Assembly (NCBI GenBank): GCA_003669125.1
Contig: QWQF01000341.1
Location: 1-32,935, forward strand
Reading direction: 5' to 3'
Length of the DNA: 32,935 bases
DNA from: Planctomycetota bacterium
GTDB taxonomy: Bacteria > Planctomycetota > Planctomycetia > Planctomycetales > Planctomycetaceae
Position 1 is the first letter of the stretch; each line of letters opens with the position of its first letter. Below the pieces are notes generated by a model, which was not told the DNA's origin, made no database searches, and saw nothing but the letters and a program-made list of their open reading frames with translations. A program made the position numbers and the translations under genes. Below, one piece after another: positions 16,844 to 25,292 of the stretch.

Positions 16844-18778
16844 TCAAAACAACACGCGAGTTTGCAGGAATTCGAGCAACTCGCGCAGCCAAACGTAACC
16901 CAACGAGCGGCGGCCGCAATCGAGTTTGGCGATCACGCTGGAGCCGGGACGCAGATCGGGAATCTCTTTCGGATTCAACGTGACCTTCGCGAAGGTTGAA
17001 AGTTCACCGTCTTGATCCAGGTCGGTGGCGAGGTTCACCGTGTCGAGTCTCGCCGAATACGTCGTCTTCGGCGACATGCGAAACAGAAACCGTACGGGCA
17101 AACCGTTCGCCTCTTTGGCGGCGGCTTGAGCCGCGAGCACATGCCGCACATGCCGGTCAGGGATGCGCAGTTCAATCTCCCACGGGCCAGCGGGATCGAC
17201 GACTTGCATCAGCAATTGACCCTGGCGCACTGGCCGCGATTCCAGCGAGCGGATCAAGTCCCAGCGAACGACCTGTCCGGCGAGCGGTGCCCGCAGCGTC
17301 AATTCGGCGACTCGGCGATTCACGATTTCGAGTTGGCGGTTGAGGCTCACAATCGTCTGCTTGAGTTCTTCCTCGTCTGCGGCGAGTTGCCCGGCGCTCG
17401 ATGAGTTTGAGCCGCGACGATCGGGATCGCCACGAGAGGCTCGGACGGCAGCCAGCCTCGCGTTGGTCGTCGCGATCTCGCCACGAACACGCTGTTCTTC
17501 GAGATCCAATTCTGGGTTTCGCATCACGGCGAGCGGTTCACGGTCAGCGACTTGAACCGCATTGCTGACAGCGACTCGCGTGATGATCCCATCCGCTGGA
17601 GCGTACACCGATCGGCGTCGAGTTGGTTGCACTTGGCCGTGAGCTTCCAATTCCAAGTCGGCGGGAATGAGGGCGAGTGCGAGCACAACTCCGACAATCG
17701 AAACCGTGATCGTGCGTGATCGACGTGATTGAGCCAGCGATTTCCATCGCAGCAAGCGACCGCTCAACCCGTGAGCCTCGAAGGCCGCGGCATTCGTCAG
17801 CGCGGTCGCTGCATGTCGGCAGACCTCCGCGACTCCATCGTAATCGGGACTGAGTGGTTCGGAGCCGAAGGACTCAAACACGACGGCACCGCACGCACCT
17901 TCCCAAGAACCAGGCTTCGGGCCGAGCGGTTCGACTCGCACACGAGTGGCCCCCGACTCCTGCAAATAGGCCCGCGCGGCTTCGTCCGTCTGATCGGCAG
18001 AGGTCCACGGCAACGACGTTCCCTGACGGCGGACCTCGAACACAACCTGTTCGATTGCGCGACTGGCGTTCGCGCGGCGATTCAAATCTTGGACAGCGGT
18101 TGCGGACTCCAGCCGAAATCCGAACTCATCGGCCAGCAACACACTGACTCGGTCGAGTCGCAGCGCGGTCGCTCCGTCATTGGCCAGATCGAGCGCGATG
18201 CGTCGGCGATCCAACGTCGAATGCAACGCCTGACATAAGCCGGCGATACGATCCCGTTCGATCGACAGCGAAAACATCCGCGTGAGCTGTCGGCCGCGGT
18301 GAAACTCCACGATGACTGCTGCCACGGCCGCGACCACGTCGGCGATGTTTTCACCGCGTTGTGCTGCCGTCGACAACCGCACGTCGAGCGCCAATCGCAA
18401 CGACGGCGCGACTGATACGCAGGCAATGCACCGAGCAAACTCGGTTGCGTTCGGCCAGCGGCCACCGACACCGGGCGGAACGATCACCGTGCGATCAGTT
18501 TCCAATCGCGCGACCGGTTCGACGAAGGCCGCGAGGCGATCCCGATCCGAGTCCTCTTGCGTGTCGAACAGCAGCGACACGCTGTCCTCGCGAACCGACC
18601 ACACCGCCGCGCTGTGAGCTTCAAGAATCTCCGCCAGCTCGCCCAGAACCTGGCCGTAGTACTCAGAGGTCGCTACCGGCGTTCGCCCCAAGGTCTCGGC
18701 GTGCTCCAGCAAACCGTCGACACGCATCATCAGCGAGGCGGAACGGGCGACCGATTCGGGGTGGCTGGGACGGTCCAT
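16844..18778 (-). CDS. HlyD-family membrane-fusion adaptor with N-terminal GAF-like sensory region
   Basis: 644 residues from the ATG at 18778. Residues 25-335 are cytoplasmic and look like one or two GAF-type domains (SAAVWSVREDSVSLLF; VSVLLADEFGFRLE; ACGAVVFESFG). A single transmembrane helix spans about 357-373. Then comes an HlyD adaptor: a lipoyl/barrel half (VYAPADGIITRVAVSNAVQV, 392-411), a coiled-coil hairpin at about 425-490, the second lipoyl half LRAPLAGQVVRW (496-507) and a beta-barrel to the end (LRPGSSVIAKLDCG). It should link an inner-membrane exporter to TolC; the TolC-like gene is divergent next door and no pump is in view. The frame stays open to a GTG at 19000 (74 extra residues), but that extension is basic and unlike adaptor sequence, so I favour 18778, although neither start has a strong SD. 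Confidence 0.85.
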   Translation of the reverse strand: MDRPSHPESVARSASLMMRVDGLLEHAETLGRTPVATSEYYGQVLGELAEILEAHSAAVWSVREDSVSLLFDTQEDSDRDRLAAFVEPVARLETDRTVIVPPGVGGRWPNATEFARCIACVSVAPSLRLALDVRLSTAAQRGENIADVVAAVAAVIVEFHRGRQLTRMFSLSIERDRIAGLCQALHSTLDRRRIALDLANDGATALRLDRVSVLLADEFGFRLESATAVQDLNRRANASRAIEQVVFEVRRQGTSLPWTSADQTDEAARAYLQESGATRVRVEPLGPKPGSWEGACGAVVFESFGSEPLSPDYDGVAEVCRHAATALTNAAAFEAHGLSGRLLRWKSLAQSRRSRTITVSIVGVVLALALIPADLELEAHGQVQPTRRRSVYAPADGIITRVAVSNAVQVADREPLAVMRNPELDLEEQRVRGEIATTNARLAAVRASRGDPDRRGSNSSSAGQLAADEEELKQTIVSLNRQLEIVNRRVAELTLRAPLAGQVVRWDLIRSLESRPVRQGQLLMQVVDPAGPWEIELRIPDRHVRHVLAAQAAAKEANGLPVRFLFRMSPKTTYSARLDTVNLATDLDQDGELSTFAKVTLNPKEIPDLRPGSSVIAKLDCGRRSLGYVWLRELLEFLQTRVLF

Positions 18779-19143
18779 GGCGACTGCCAAACGCTCAAAT
18801 CCAGTGTTTCTCTGCCGTGGGCAAGAACGGTAAACCGTTGCCAGAACGGATGCGAGAGGTAGCCACGATTTCCAGAACACTTGCCGCGACGACCGAAAAT
18901 CGCACAAGCAACGGCTCTTTCCAGTTTCCGCAGATTGCCACGCCTCCCCTGCCTGCCGATTTCGGAGGACTGCAAGCTTTGACTGATCGTCTTGACCCAC
19001 AGAATCGGGAAATTTCCTCCAATCGTCAAAGTCACCTGCCGATCAAGAGAAGGTCAGAGAGTCGGCGAAAGTTGTGCGCGCGGCCGTGCGCCCAATTTTC
19101 GCGTTCGACAGAGTCGGTGAGATGATCCTCGCCAGTCCTGGAA
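18779..19143. other. 365-bp divergent intergenic region
   Basis: This lies between the HlyD-adaptor and TolC-like starts. The only structure noted is a perfect 10-bp palindrome GGAAATTTCC (19008-19017), a possible operator. Part of it (18779-19000) is an open extension of the HlyD frame from a GTG. No separate gene is supported. Confidence 0.4.
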
Positions 19144-21438
19144 ATGACACGGATGGTCCTCAACTTCCACAGTGACCGATTGGAACCAACGCCGAGCCGT
19201 TTTGCGGTTCGGCGTGCGGCGGCGCTGTTGATTCTGTCGGTCGCCATGTCGGGGTTCGTGGGCTGTGCGTCGTACGAGACCTACACGAAAACGGTCGGCA
19301 ACGATACCTGCGAGATCGACTCGCTCACTGCCGAAGCCGAGAACCCCGTCCCGGAGATTTATCAGGCGGCGTACTCGTCGGCGCCGATCACCTCGAAGTC
19401 GCTGCGTGACGGCCAGGAAATTCAGTATCGCGACGTCACCGTCGGCGAGGTTTTGCAGATCGCTCTGGAGAACTCGGAAGTCTTGCGTGAACTGGGGGGC
19501 ACATTGCTCCGAACACCGGAGACGATTCGCACGCGGTACGCGACCGGCCTCCAGCAGACCGATCCGCGTTTCGGCACGCATGCCGCATTGAGTGCGTTCG
19601 ACGCGCAGTTCAAAGGGGCGGCGACGTTCCAAAAGAACGACCGCATCTACAACAACTCGTTCTTTGCCGGTGGCGTCAATGCCTACGATCAAGACCTGCA
19701 CGAGTACCGGGCCGAGCTTTCGAAGCGCGCGGCCACCGGCGCGCTGATGATCTTCCGCAATGTCTCTGACATGGATGCCAACAACGCTCCCGGCAACCTC
19801 TTCGCCAGTGCCTGGAATTACTACGCCGAGGGAGAATTTCGGCAGCCGTTGCTGCAAGGGGGCGGCCTGCAATACAACCGCATCGCCGGTCCGAGCGGTG
19901 CGCCGGGTCTGTACAACGGCATTCTGATCGCTCGCGTGAACACCGACATCACGCAGACCGATTTCGAGATCGCGGTGCGAGACTACGTCAGCAACGTGGT
20001 CAACGTTTACTGGGATCTGTACTACTCGTACCGCGACTTGGACGCTCGTCGCCGAGCCATGCACTCCGCGTTGGAATCGTGGCGAAAGGTGAAGGCGCAA
20101 GTTGAAGCAGAGGGCCTATCGGCCTCGAAAGAAGCCCAGGCTCGCGAGCAATACTACCGCTTCAAGCAAGAAGTGGATGACTCGCTCTCTGGCCGGCTGC
20201 TGCAAGGCACTCAAACGCGCAACGGCAGCACCGGTGGAACACTGCGAGCCAACGGCGGCGTGCAAGTCAACGAGCGGCGATTGCGGCTGATGATCGGCCT
20301 GCCGATCACAGACGGCACACTGCTACGGCCCGCGCAAGACCCAGACGAAGCCGAGGTCGTCTACGACTGGGAAATCCTCATGCAAGAGTCGTTGGCTCGA
20401 CGACCGGAACTGCGACGCCAACAGCTCAAGGTCAAACGTCGCGAGATGGAATTGTTGGCCTCGCAGAACTTCATCGTTCCGCAGTTGGACGCCGTCGGCC
20501 GCTATCGTGTCCGAGGCTTCGGTGACGAGCTGATCGCCAAAGGAATCAACGGCGGCGGAACTCCGGCCTCGGCGCTCGGCAACCTCGCGACCTTGAGTCA
20601 TCAGGAATGGATGGCCGGGGTCGAGTTCTCAATGCCGATTGGATTCCGCCAAGGCCACGCCGCCGTCGCGAACGCCGAATTGGCGTTGTGCCACGAACGA
20701 GCCATCCACCGCGAGCAGGAACGGGAAGTCATCCACGATCTGAGCAACGCGCTGTCCGACGCGGTTCGCGCCTTTGAGTCGTGTCAGAGCAGCCTCAACC
20801 GTTACATCGCCTCGCGTGAGGTGCTGCTGTCGCTGGAAGCCGAGGAACAGAACGGCCTGCCCGTCGACATCGACCGCATCCTGGACGCTCAACGCCGAGT
20901 CGTCGAAGCCGAGCTTCGCTACTACCAGTCGCGAGCCGAGTACGCGGTCGCTCAAAAGAATGTGCAATTGGAACGAGGTGCTCTGGCGGGTGAGAACGAC
21001 CTGTCGGTCATCGACGGAATTGATACGACGGCCGGTGGGAACCCGCCGATCACGCTTCCATCGACCGTACCGCCAGCCCCTGTTCCGGCCGCCGACGAGC
21101 CCAAGCCGATGCCTCCTGCCGAAGACTCCAAACGGGCGTCCAATGTGGGTGCCGCGAGACGCTTTCCTGCCACGAGCAAGGTGCGGCCCACGTCGGCCAA
21201 GGTGGATACTTTGCCGGTTCACGAGTTCGAAGATTTGCCGCGACCAGAGCCAACGAACAACGGCGCGAACTTCGTACCACCCGCACCTGATCTCGACGAA
21301 ACCATGCCCACGCCGCTGGAACCATCCGTCGATGAGTCCTCGGCGATGCCGCAACAGAACTTTGGCGACACTCTGCTCGCGCCGGCCACATCAGACGATG
21401 AAGACGACGAAATGTCGGATGAGTTCTGGGACAAGTAG
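19144..21438 (+). CDS. TolC-family outer membrane efflux lipoprotein with long C-terminal tail
   Basis: 764 residues. An N-terminal basic and hydrophobic signal ends in a lipobox-like GFVGC (C41), so it is probably lipid-anchored. Residues about 95-610 are a TolC/OEP barrel-coil protein: VGEVLQIALENSEVLRELGG (100-119), the long coil ALESWRKVKAQVEAEGLSAS, YDWEILMQESLARRPELRRQ, and MELLASQNFIVPQLDAVGRY starting the second half. From about residue 620 the protein leaves the family and becomes a roughly 145-residue Pro/Ala-rich tail ending in a very acidic stretch (DDEDDEMSDEFWDK). TolC forms the outer-membrane channel of type I secretion or efflux; the divergent HlyD adaptor is the expected partner. 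Met4 (19153) is an alternative start. The tail's role is unknown; it would face the periplasm. Confidence 0.9.
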   Translation: MTRMVLNFHSDRLEPTPSRFAVRRAAALLILSVAMSGFVGCASYETYTKTVGNDTCEIDSLTAEAENPVPEIYQAAYSSAPITSKSLRDGQEIQYRDVTVGEVLQIALENSEVLRELGGTLLRTPETIRTRYATGLQQTDPRFGTHAALSAFDAQFKGAATFQKNDRIYNNSFFAGGVNAYDQDLHEYRAELSKRAATGALMIFRNVSDMDANNAPGNLFASAWNYYAEGEFRQPLLQGGGLQYNRIAGPSGAPGLYNGILIARVNTDITQTDFEIAVRDYVSNVVNVYWDLYYSYRDLDARRRAMHSALESWRKVKAQVEAEGLSASKEAQAREQYYRFKQEVDDSLSGRLLQGTQTRNGSTGGTLRANGGVQVNERRLRLMIGLPITDGTLLRPAQDPDEAEVVYDWEILMQESLARRPELRRQQLKVKRREMELLASQNFIVPQLDAVGRYRVRGFGDELIAKGINGGGTPASALGNLATLSHQEWMAGVEFSMPIGFRQGHAAVANAELALCHERAIHREQEREVIHDLSNALSDAVRAFESCQSSLNRYIASREVLLSLEAEEQNGLPVDIDRILDAQRRVVEAELRYYQSRAEYAVAQKNVQLERGALAGENDLSVIDGIDTTAGGNPPITLPSTVPPAPVPAADEPKPMPPAEDSKRASNVGAARRFPATSKVRPTSAKVDTLPVHEFEDLPRPEPTNNGANFVPPAPDLDETMPTPLEPSVDESSAMPQQNFGDTLLAPATSDDEDDEMSDEFWDK

Positions 21439-21525
21439 CTGCTCGGCGTTCGCTGGCATTTTCCGCGTCGCCCTCAGACGATCCTCGCCATTGGTCATTT
21501 GGCGTTCAGCGGCGAGGAGCATCTC

Positions 21526-24500
21526 ATGCGGCGGTCTGTCATTATCTCGGTGTGTCTGGTGTGGCTGAGCGGCCAACTGGTGTGTGCTGATGAGCCGCCG
21601 AAGTCACTCGATCCGCGGTTGAAGATCGAACTCTTCGCCGAGCATCCGCAGATCGTCACGCCGACTGGCCTCGACGTCGATCATCGCGGCCGAGTCTTCG
21701 CCATCGAGAACAACACGCACTTCCCGCCCGAAGGCTACAAGGGACATCCGTCCGACCGAGTGCTCGTGATGAGCGACTCGGACGGTGACGGCAAGGCGGA
21801 CAAGGTGGTCGTCTTCACCGACGGCCTGAAGTTTTCGATGAGCGTCGCGGTGCGGCCGATTTGGTTTCCCGTGAGCGGCAAGGCGCTAGCCGCCGGTGAT
21901 TCAAAAAAACCAGCCGGTGATTCCGCAAAGCCACCGGCGGCTAGCGCCGTGCCGCTCACTTCCGTCTACATCGCCACTCGCCGAGAAATTTTTCTCTTCC
22001 ACGATGACGACGGCGACGACAAAGCCGACCGCAAAGAGTCGATCGTGCATCTCGACACGAAGGGGGATTATCCGCACAACGGGCTGGCCGGGTTTGCGAT
22101 TGATGCGCTCGGCTGGATGTACTTCGGGTTCGGCGAAAACTTGGGAGCCGATTACAAGATCATCGGTTCGGACGGCACGACGCTCAGCGGTGGCGGCGAG
22201 GGGGGCAACATTTATCGTTGCCGGCTGGATGGCTCGAAGCTGAGCCAGATCGCGACCGGGTTTTGGAATCCGCACGCGAGCTGCTTCGATGCGTTCGGGC
22301 GGCTCTTCACCGTGGACAACGACGCGGACAGCCGTCCGCCGTGTCGGCTGCTGCATGTGATTCCGGGCGGCGATTACGGCTACCGCTTCCGCAACGGCCG
22401 CAAGGGACTGCACCCCTTCACCGCCTGGAACGGCGAGATTCCCGGCACGCTGCCGATGGTCGCGGGGACCGGCGAAGCTCCCTCCGGCATCCTGGCCTAC
22501 GAGTCGGACGGACTGCCGGAGGAGTATCTGGGCAACCTGCTGGTGACCAGTTGGGGGGACCACCGCATCGACCGCTTTCGCTTGCAGCCGAAGGGGACGT
22601 CGTTCACGTCGCTGGCCGAACCGCTCATCACCGGCGGCGAGAATTTTCGCCCGGTCGGCCTCGCGACCGCTCCCGACGGTTCGTTGTTCTGCACCGATTG
22701 GGTGCTGCGAGACTACAAGCTGCACGGACACGGACGAATTTGGCGGATCGCGCCGAAGGAGGCTCGCAACGGCAAGCTCGTGGACTTAGCGTCGATCATC
22801 GGAATGTCAATTGAGCAAGCAAAACATCACTTGTACTCGCGGCGGCTGGACGTAAGACGGATGGCAGCACGTTGGCTGAACGACGAGTCGCAAGACAACG
22901 CGCCGGAACTTCAGCTTATCAGGTTCGAGTCTGATGCACCCCGCCGTACCAAGATTGAAATTGCATGGGGACTGGCGCGTGCCCGAGACACAGCCATTGA
23001 TCAACGGGTGCAAACCAGTTCACCCGAGTACCTCAAGATGACATGGCTGAAGTCCATTCAACTCATCCTTGCAGAGCCGCCAAACGGAAAGCCGTGGCGA
23101 AAGTACTTTGCAATGGGCGAACGGGAATTTCGTGAGTATGCCGATCGCTTCATCGCCGAAATGCTGGCGAACAAACCTACAACATCGTTTGATCCGCATG
23201 CCTTGCTACCGCTCTTGTGTGAGTGCAAGTTCCAAGTCAACGATCCACTCATTCCCTTAGCCATGTCACTCGACGATCCTTTTGTAGATTCAGTCATCAC
23301 CTATATCTTGGCTCGGCAGTTTTCACAAGACGATCTCGCGAAGTACCTCATCCCCGATGCCACTCCGGACGTGAAAGCGAGTGCTCCGCGCGTTCGTCAG
23401 GCGATGTTGCTGGCGGCTCGGAAGCAGGCCCCGCAGGAAGACCGTTTGCTGCGAGTCGCGCTCTCGGACCACGACCCGGACGTGCGGCGGCTGGCGGTGC
23501 AGTGGGTGGCCGAGGAGAAATTGACGGACCTCCAGCCGCGCGTCGCCGCGATGTTTGACAGCCAGGGCATGACGACCGAGTTGTTCCTCGCGACGATTGC
23601 CGCGCTGGAGATGCTCGACGGCAAGAAGCCCGAAGACTTCGACAAGACGCCGGCCGAACAATACGTCGTCCCGCTGCTCAAAGACGAACAACGCTCTCCC
23701 GTCGTCCGAGCACAAGCCCTGCGACTCGTGTCCCCGACCGACAAGTCGCTCGACGCGCCGTTGTTCGCCAGCTTGCTGAAGTCGGACCACGCATCGCTGC
23801 GTCTGGAAACCGTCCGCACGCTGCAAGCCGCCAAGCCGGACGTGTCGGGTGAACTGCTGCGAGAACTCGTGGCCAACGACAAGCTCGACGTGCAACTGCG
23901 AGCCGAAGCGCTGGTCGGTCTCGCGACGGTCGCGAAGAGCGAACCGGTCGGCGGCCCGACTCGGCAATTGCTCAAAAAGTTCTTGAACAACAGCACGGCG
24001 CTGCCGATCCGTTTTGAGGCGTTGCGAGCCGCTCGACCGCTGATCGCCGACGATGCCGAGCTTCGCGACGCCGTGACGGAAGTCGGAAAGACGGCCATCG
24101 CGATCCCTGTCGGCACGTTAGCCACGAACCTCGCGGATCAAGCGGCACTCGCGTTTGTTGAGGCCAAACTCGAACTCCCGCAAACGATCTTGGCTCCCCG
24201 CAGTCCCAAGCCGACGACGCAACAAGAATGGATGGCTCAACTGAACCGCGGCCACGACGCCGATCCGGCAGCGGGTCGCAGAATCTTCTTTCATCCGAAC
24301 GGTGCCGGCTGCTTCAAGTGCCACATCGTCGATGGCCGAGGCGGTCGCGTCGGTCCCGATTTGTCGCGAGCGGTCGGGACGATGAACCGCGAGCGGCTGA
24401 TCCAGTCGATCCTCGAACCGAGCCGCGAGATCGCTCCGCAGTTCGTCTCGTGGACGTTCGAGTTGAAAGACGGAAAAGTCCTGACCGGCATGGTCGTCCA

Positions 24501-24678
24501 CGAGAACGAAGGCAAGACCATCGTCGGCAACGCCGAAGGCCAACTGATCGAAATCAAGACGGCCGATATCGAGACCCGCACGCCGCAGAAGATTTCCGTC
24601 ATGCCCGAAAAGCTTGCCGAACGGATGACGCTGCAAGAACTCCGCGACCTGCTCGCGTTTTTAGATTCGCAACGCTGA
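21526..24678 (+). CDS. PVC-type secreted beta-propeller/HEAT/CxxCH heme-binding protein
   Basis: 1050 residues from the ATG at 21526, chosen because GAGGAG lies 6 nt upstream; the frame also opens at a TTG (21499) without such a site. Residues 1-21 are a signal peptide. Residues about 25-420 are the membrane-bound-dehydrogenase-type beta-propeller typical of PVC bacteria, with DxDGDxKAD loops (DSDGDGKAD at 84-92, DDDGDDKAD at 160-168). The middle is alpha-helical, HEAT-like. The C-terminal 130 residues are the heme-binding cytochrome c-like domain with CFKCH at 929-933, then GPDLSRAVG and a late Met (VMPEKL). An extracytoplasmic redox role is likely; the substrate is unknown. Oddities: residues about 116-145 are encoded by a palindromic element, and 22785-23345 has lower GC and different codon choice than its flanks. 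Confidence 0.92.
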   Translation: MRRSVIISVCLVWLSGQLVCADEPPKSLDPRLKIELFAEHPQIVTPTGLDVDHRGRVFAIENNTHFPPEGYKGHPSDRVLVMSDSDGDGKADKVVVFTDGLKFSMSVAVRPIWFPVSGKALAAGDSKKPAGDSAKPPAASAVPLTSVYIATRREIFLFHDDDGDDKADRKESIVHLDTKGDYPHNGLAGFAIDALGWMYFGFGENLGADYKIIGSDGTTLSGGGEGGNIYRCRLDGSKLSQIATGFWNPHASCFDAFGRLFTVDNDADSRPPCRLLHVIPGGDYGYRFRNGRKGLHPFTAWNGEIPGTLPMVAGTGEAPSGILAYESDGLPEEYLGNLLVTSWGDHRIDRFRLQPKGTSFTSLAEPLITGGENFRPVGLATAPDGSLFCTDWVLRDYKLHGHGRIWRIAPKEARNGKLVDLASIIGMSIEQAKHHLYSRRLDVRRMAARWLNDESQDNAPELQLIRFESDAPRRTKIEIAWGLARARDTAIDQRVQTSSPEYLKMTWLKSIQLILAEPPNGKPWRKYFAMGEREFREYADRFIAEMLANKPTTSFDPHALLPLLCECKFQVNDPLIPLAMSLDDPFVDSVITYILARQFSQDDLAKYLIPDATPDVKASAPRVRQAMLLAARKQAPQEDRLLRVALSDHDPDVRRLAVQWVAEEKLTDLQPRVAAMFDSQGMTTELFLATIAALEMLDGKKPEDFDKTPAEQYVVPLLKDEQRSPVVRAQALRLVSPTDKSLDAPLFASLLKSDHASLRLETVRTLQAAKPDVSGELLRELVANDKLDVQLRAEALVGLATVAKSEPVGGPTRQLLKKFLNNSTALPIRFEALRAARPLIADDAELRDAVTEVGKTAIAIPVGTLATNLADQAALAFVEAKLELPQTILAPRSPKPTTQQEWMAQLNRGHDADPAAGRRIFFHPNGAGCFKCHIVDGRGGRVGPDLSRAVGTMNRERLIQSILEPSREIAPQFVSWTFELKDGKVLTGMVVHENEGKTIVGNAEGQLIEIKTADIETRTPQKISVMPEKLAERMTLQELRDLLAFLDSQR
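21871..21959. repeat. 89-bp MITE-like palindrome translated inside the PVC heme-protein gene
   Basis: Arms 21871-21898 and 21932-21959 are 28-bp reverse complements with a single mismatch (A21881/G21949). The 33-bp spacer carries an 11-bp direct repeat, GCCGGTGATTC, at 21892-21902 and 21913-21923. The element is read in frame as an Ala/Lys/Pro-rich linker just before the strand VYIATRREIFLF. It codes for no protein of its own. Confidence 0.85.
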
Positions 24679-24688
24679 TCTTGGAGGC

Positions 24689-24766
24689 AATGAATCCGGA
24701 ATGCTGAATACGGGAGTCTGAATGAGCTGCCACTAAACCTTCTGCGTTCCGAATTCCGGATTCATT
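24689..24766. repeat. 14-bp perfect inverted repeat in the gap before the DUF423 gene
   Basis: AATGAATCCGGAAT (24689-24702) and ATTCCGGATTCATT (24753-24766) are exact reverse complements around a 50-bp spacer. They fill most of the 111 bp between the PVC heme-protein stop and the DUF423 start. It may act as a terminator or be a dispersed repeat; the arms are AT-richer than the neighbouring genes. Confidence 0.65.
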
Positions 24767-24789
24767 TTCATTCTCTGAAAGTCTCTGTC

Positions 24790-25278
24790 ATGCCGAGTTC
24801 CAAGTTCTGGTTGGTGAGTGGTTCCATCCTGGCGGGATTGGGAGTCGCGCTGGGTGCGTTCGCGGCGCACGGGCTGGATGGCGTTTTGAAGTCGGTTTAC
24901 TCCGAGACTGACGTGCGCACGATCGCGGGACTGTCGGTGCCGGCGGCTTGGAAATATCTACAAGACTTCAAGACGGCGGCCGAGTATCAGCTCACGCACT
25001 CGCTGGCGTTGTTGGTTGTTGGGTTATTGGCCCGCGACGGTTCGCGGCGATCGCTGGCGGTTGCCGGATGGTCGTTTCTCGGTGGAATCGCGTTGTTCTC
25101 CGGCAGCTTGTATGTGCTGGCGGTGACGGGCATCCGAGTCCTGGGTGCGATCACTCCGCTTGGTGGCGTGTTGTTTTTGATCGGCTGGTCGAGCTTGGCT
25201 GTCGCGGCGATACGACTACCATGTCCGGTCACAGGTACTGTCGAGGAGCGGCAGTCGCCGTCAATAATTCAGAGATGA
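24790..25278 (+). CDS. DUF423 small inner-membrane protein
   Basis: 162 residues with four predicted membrane helices (about 6-25, 72-90, 97-118 and 120-140). DUF423 hallmarks: GVALGAFAAHGL at 18-29, AEYQLTHSLALLVVG at 65-79, LFSGSLYVLAVTG near 102-114 and LGAITPLGGVLFLIGW near 118-133. A loop between helix 1 and helix 2 (residues 36-60) is longer than in the short E. coli YgdD-type members. The function of the family is unknown. The cyanophycin-synthetase-like gene follows 14 bp later, with a possible ATG overlapping this stop (ATGA at 25275-25278), so coupled translation is plausible. Confidence 0.9.
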   Translation: MPSSKFWLVSGSILAGLGVALGAFAAHGLDGVLKSVYSETDVRTIAGLSVPAAWKYLQDFKTAAEYQLTHSLALLVVGLLARDGSRRSLAVAGWSFLGGIALFSGSLYVLAVTGIRVLGAITPLGGVLFLIGWSSLAVAAIRLPCPVTGTVEERQSPSIIQR

Positions 25279-25292
25279 GAGCGGAGTGCTTC

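Noticed and set aside
18779..19000. 74-residue extension of the HlyD adaptor from a GTG at 19000
   Set aside because: The residues are basic and family-unlike; a GGAGG lies upstream but about 15 nt from the GTG. It is kept only as an alternative start.
19054..20100. 348-codon minus-strand frame opposite the TolC-like gene
   Set aside because: Antisense shadow; the TolC family match on the + strand is strong.
24948..25292. N-terminal extension of the cyanophycin-synthetase-like frame back to 24948
   Set aside because: It overlaps DUF423 in another frame and the extra residues are unlike CphA. The ATG at 25293 has an SD and starts the family alignment.
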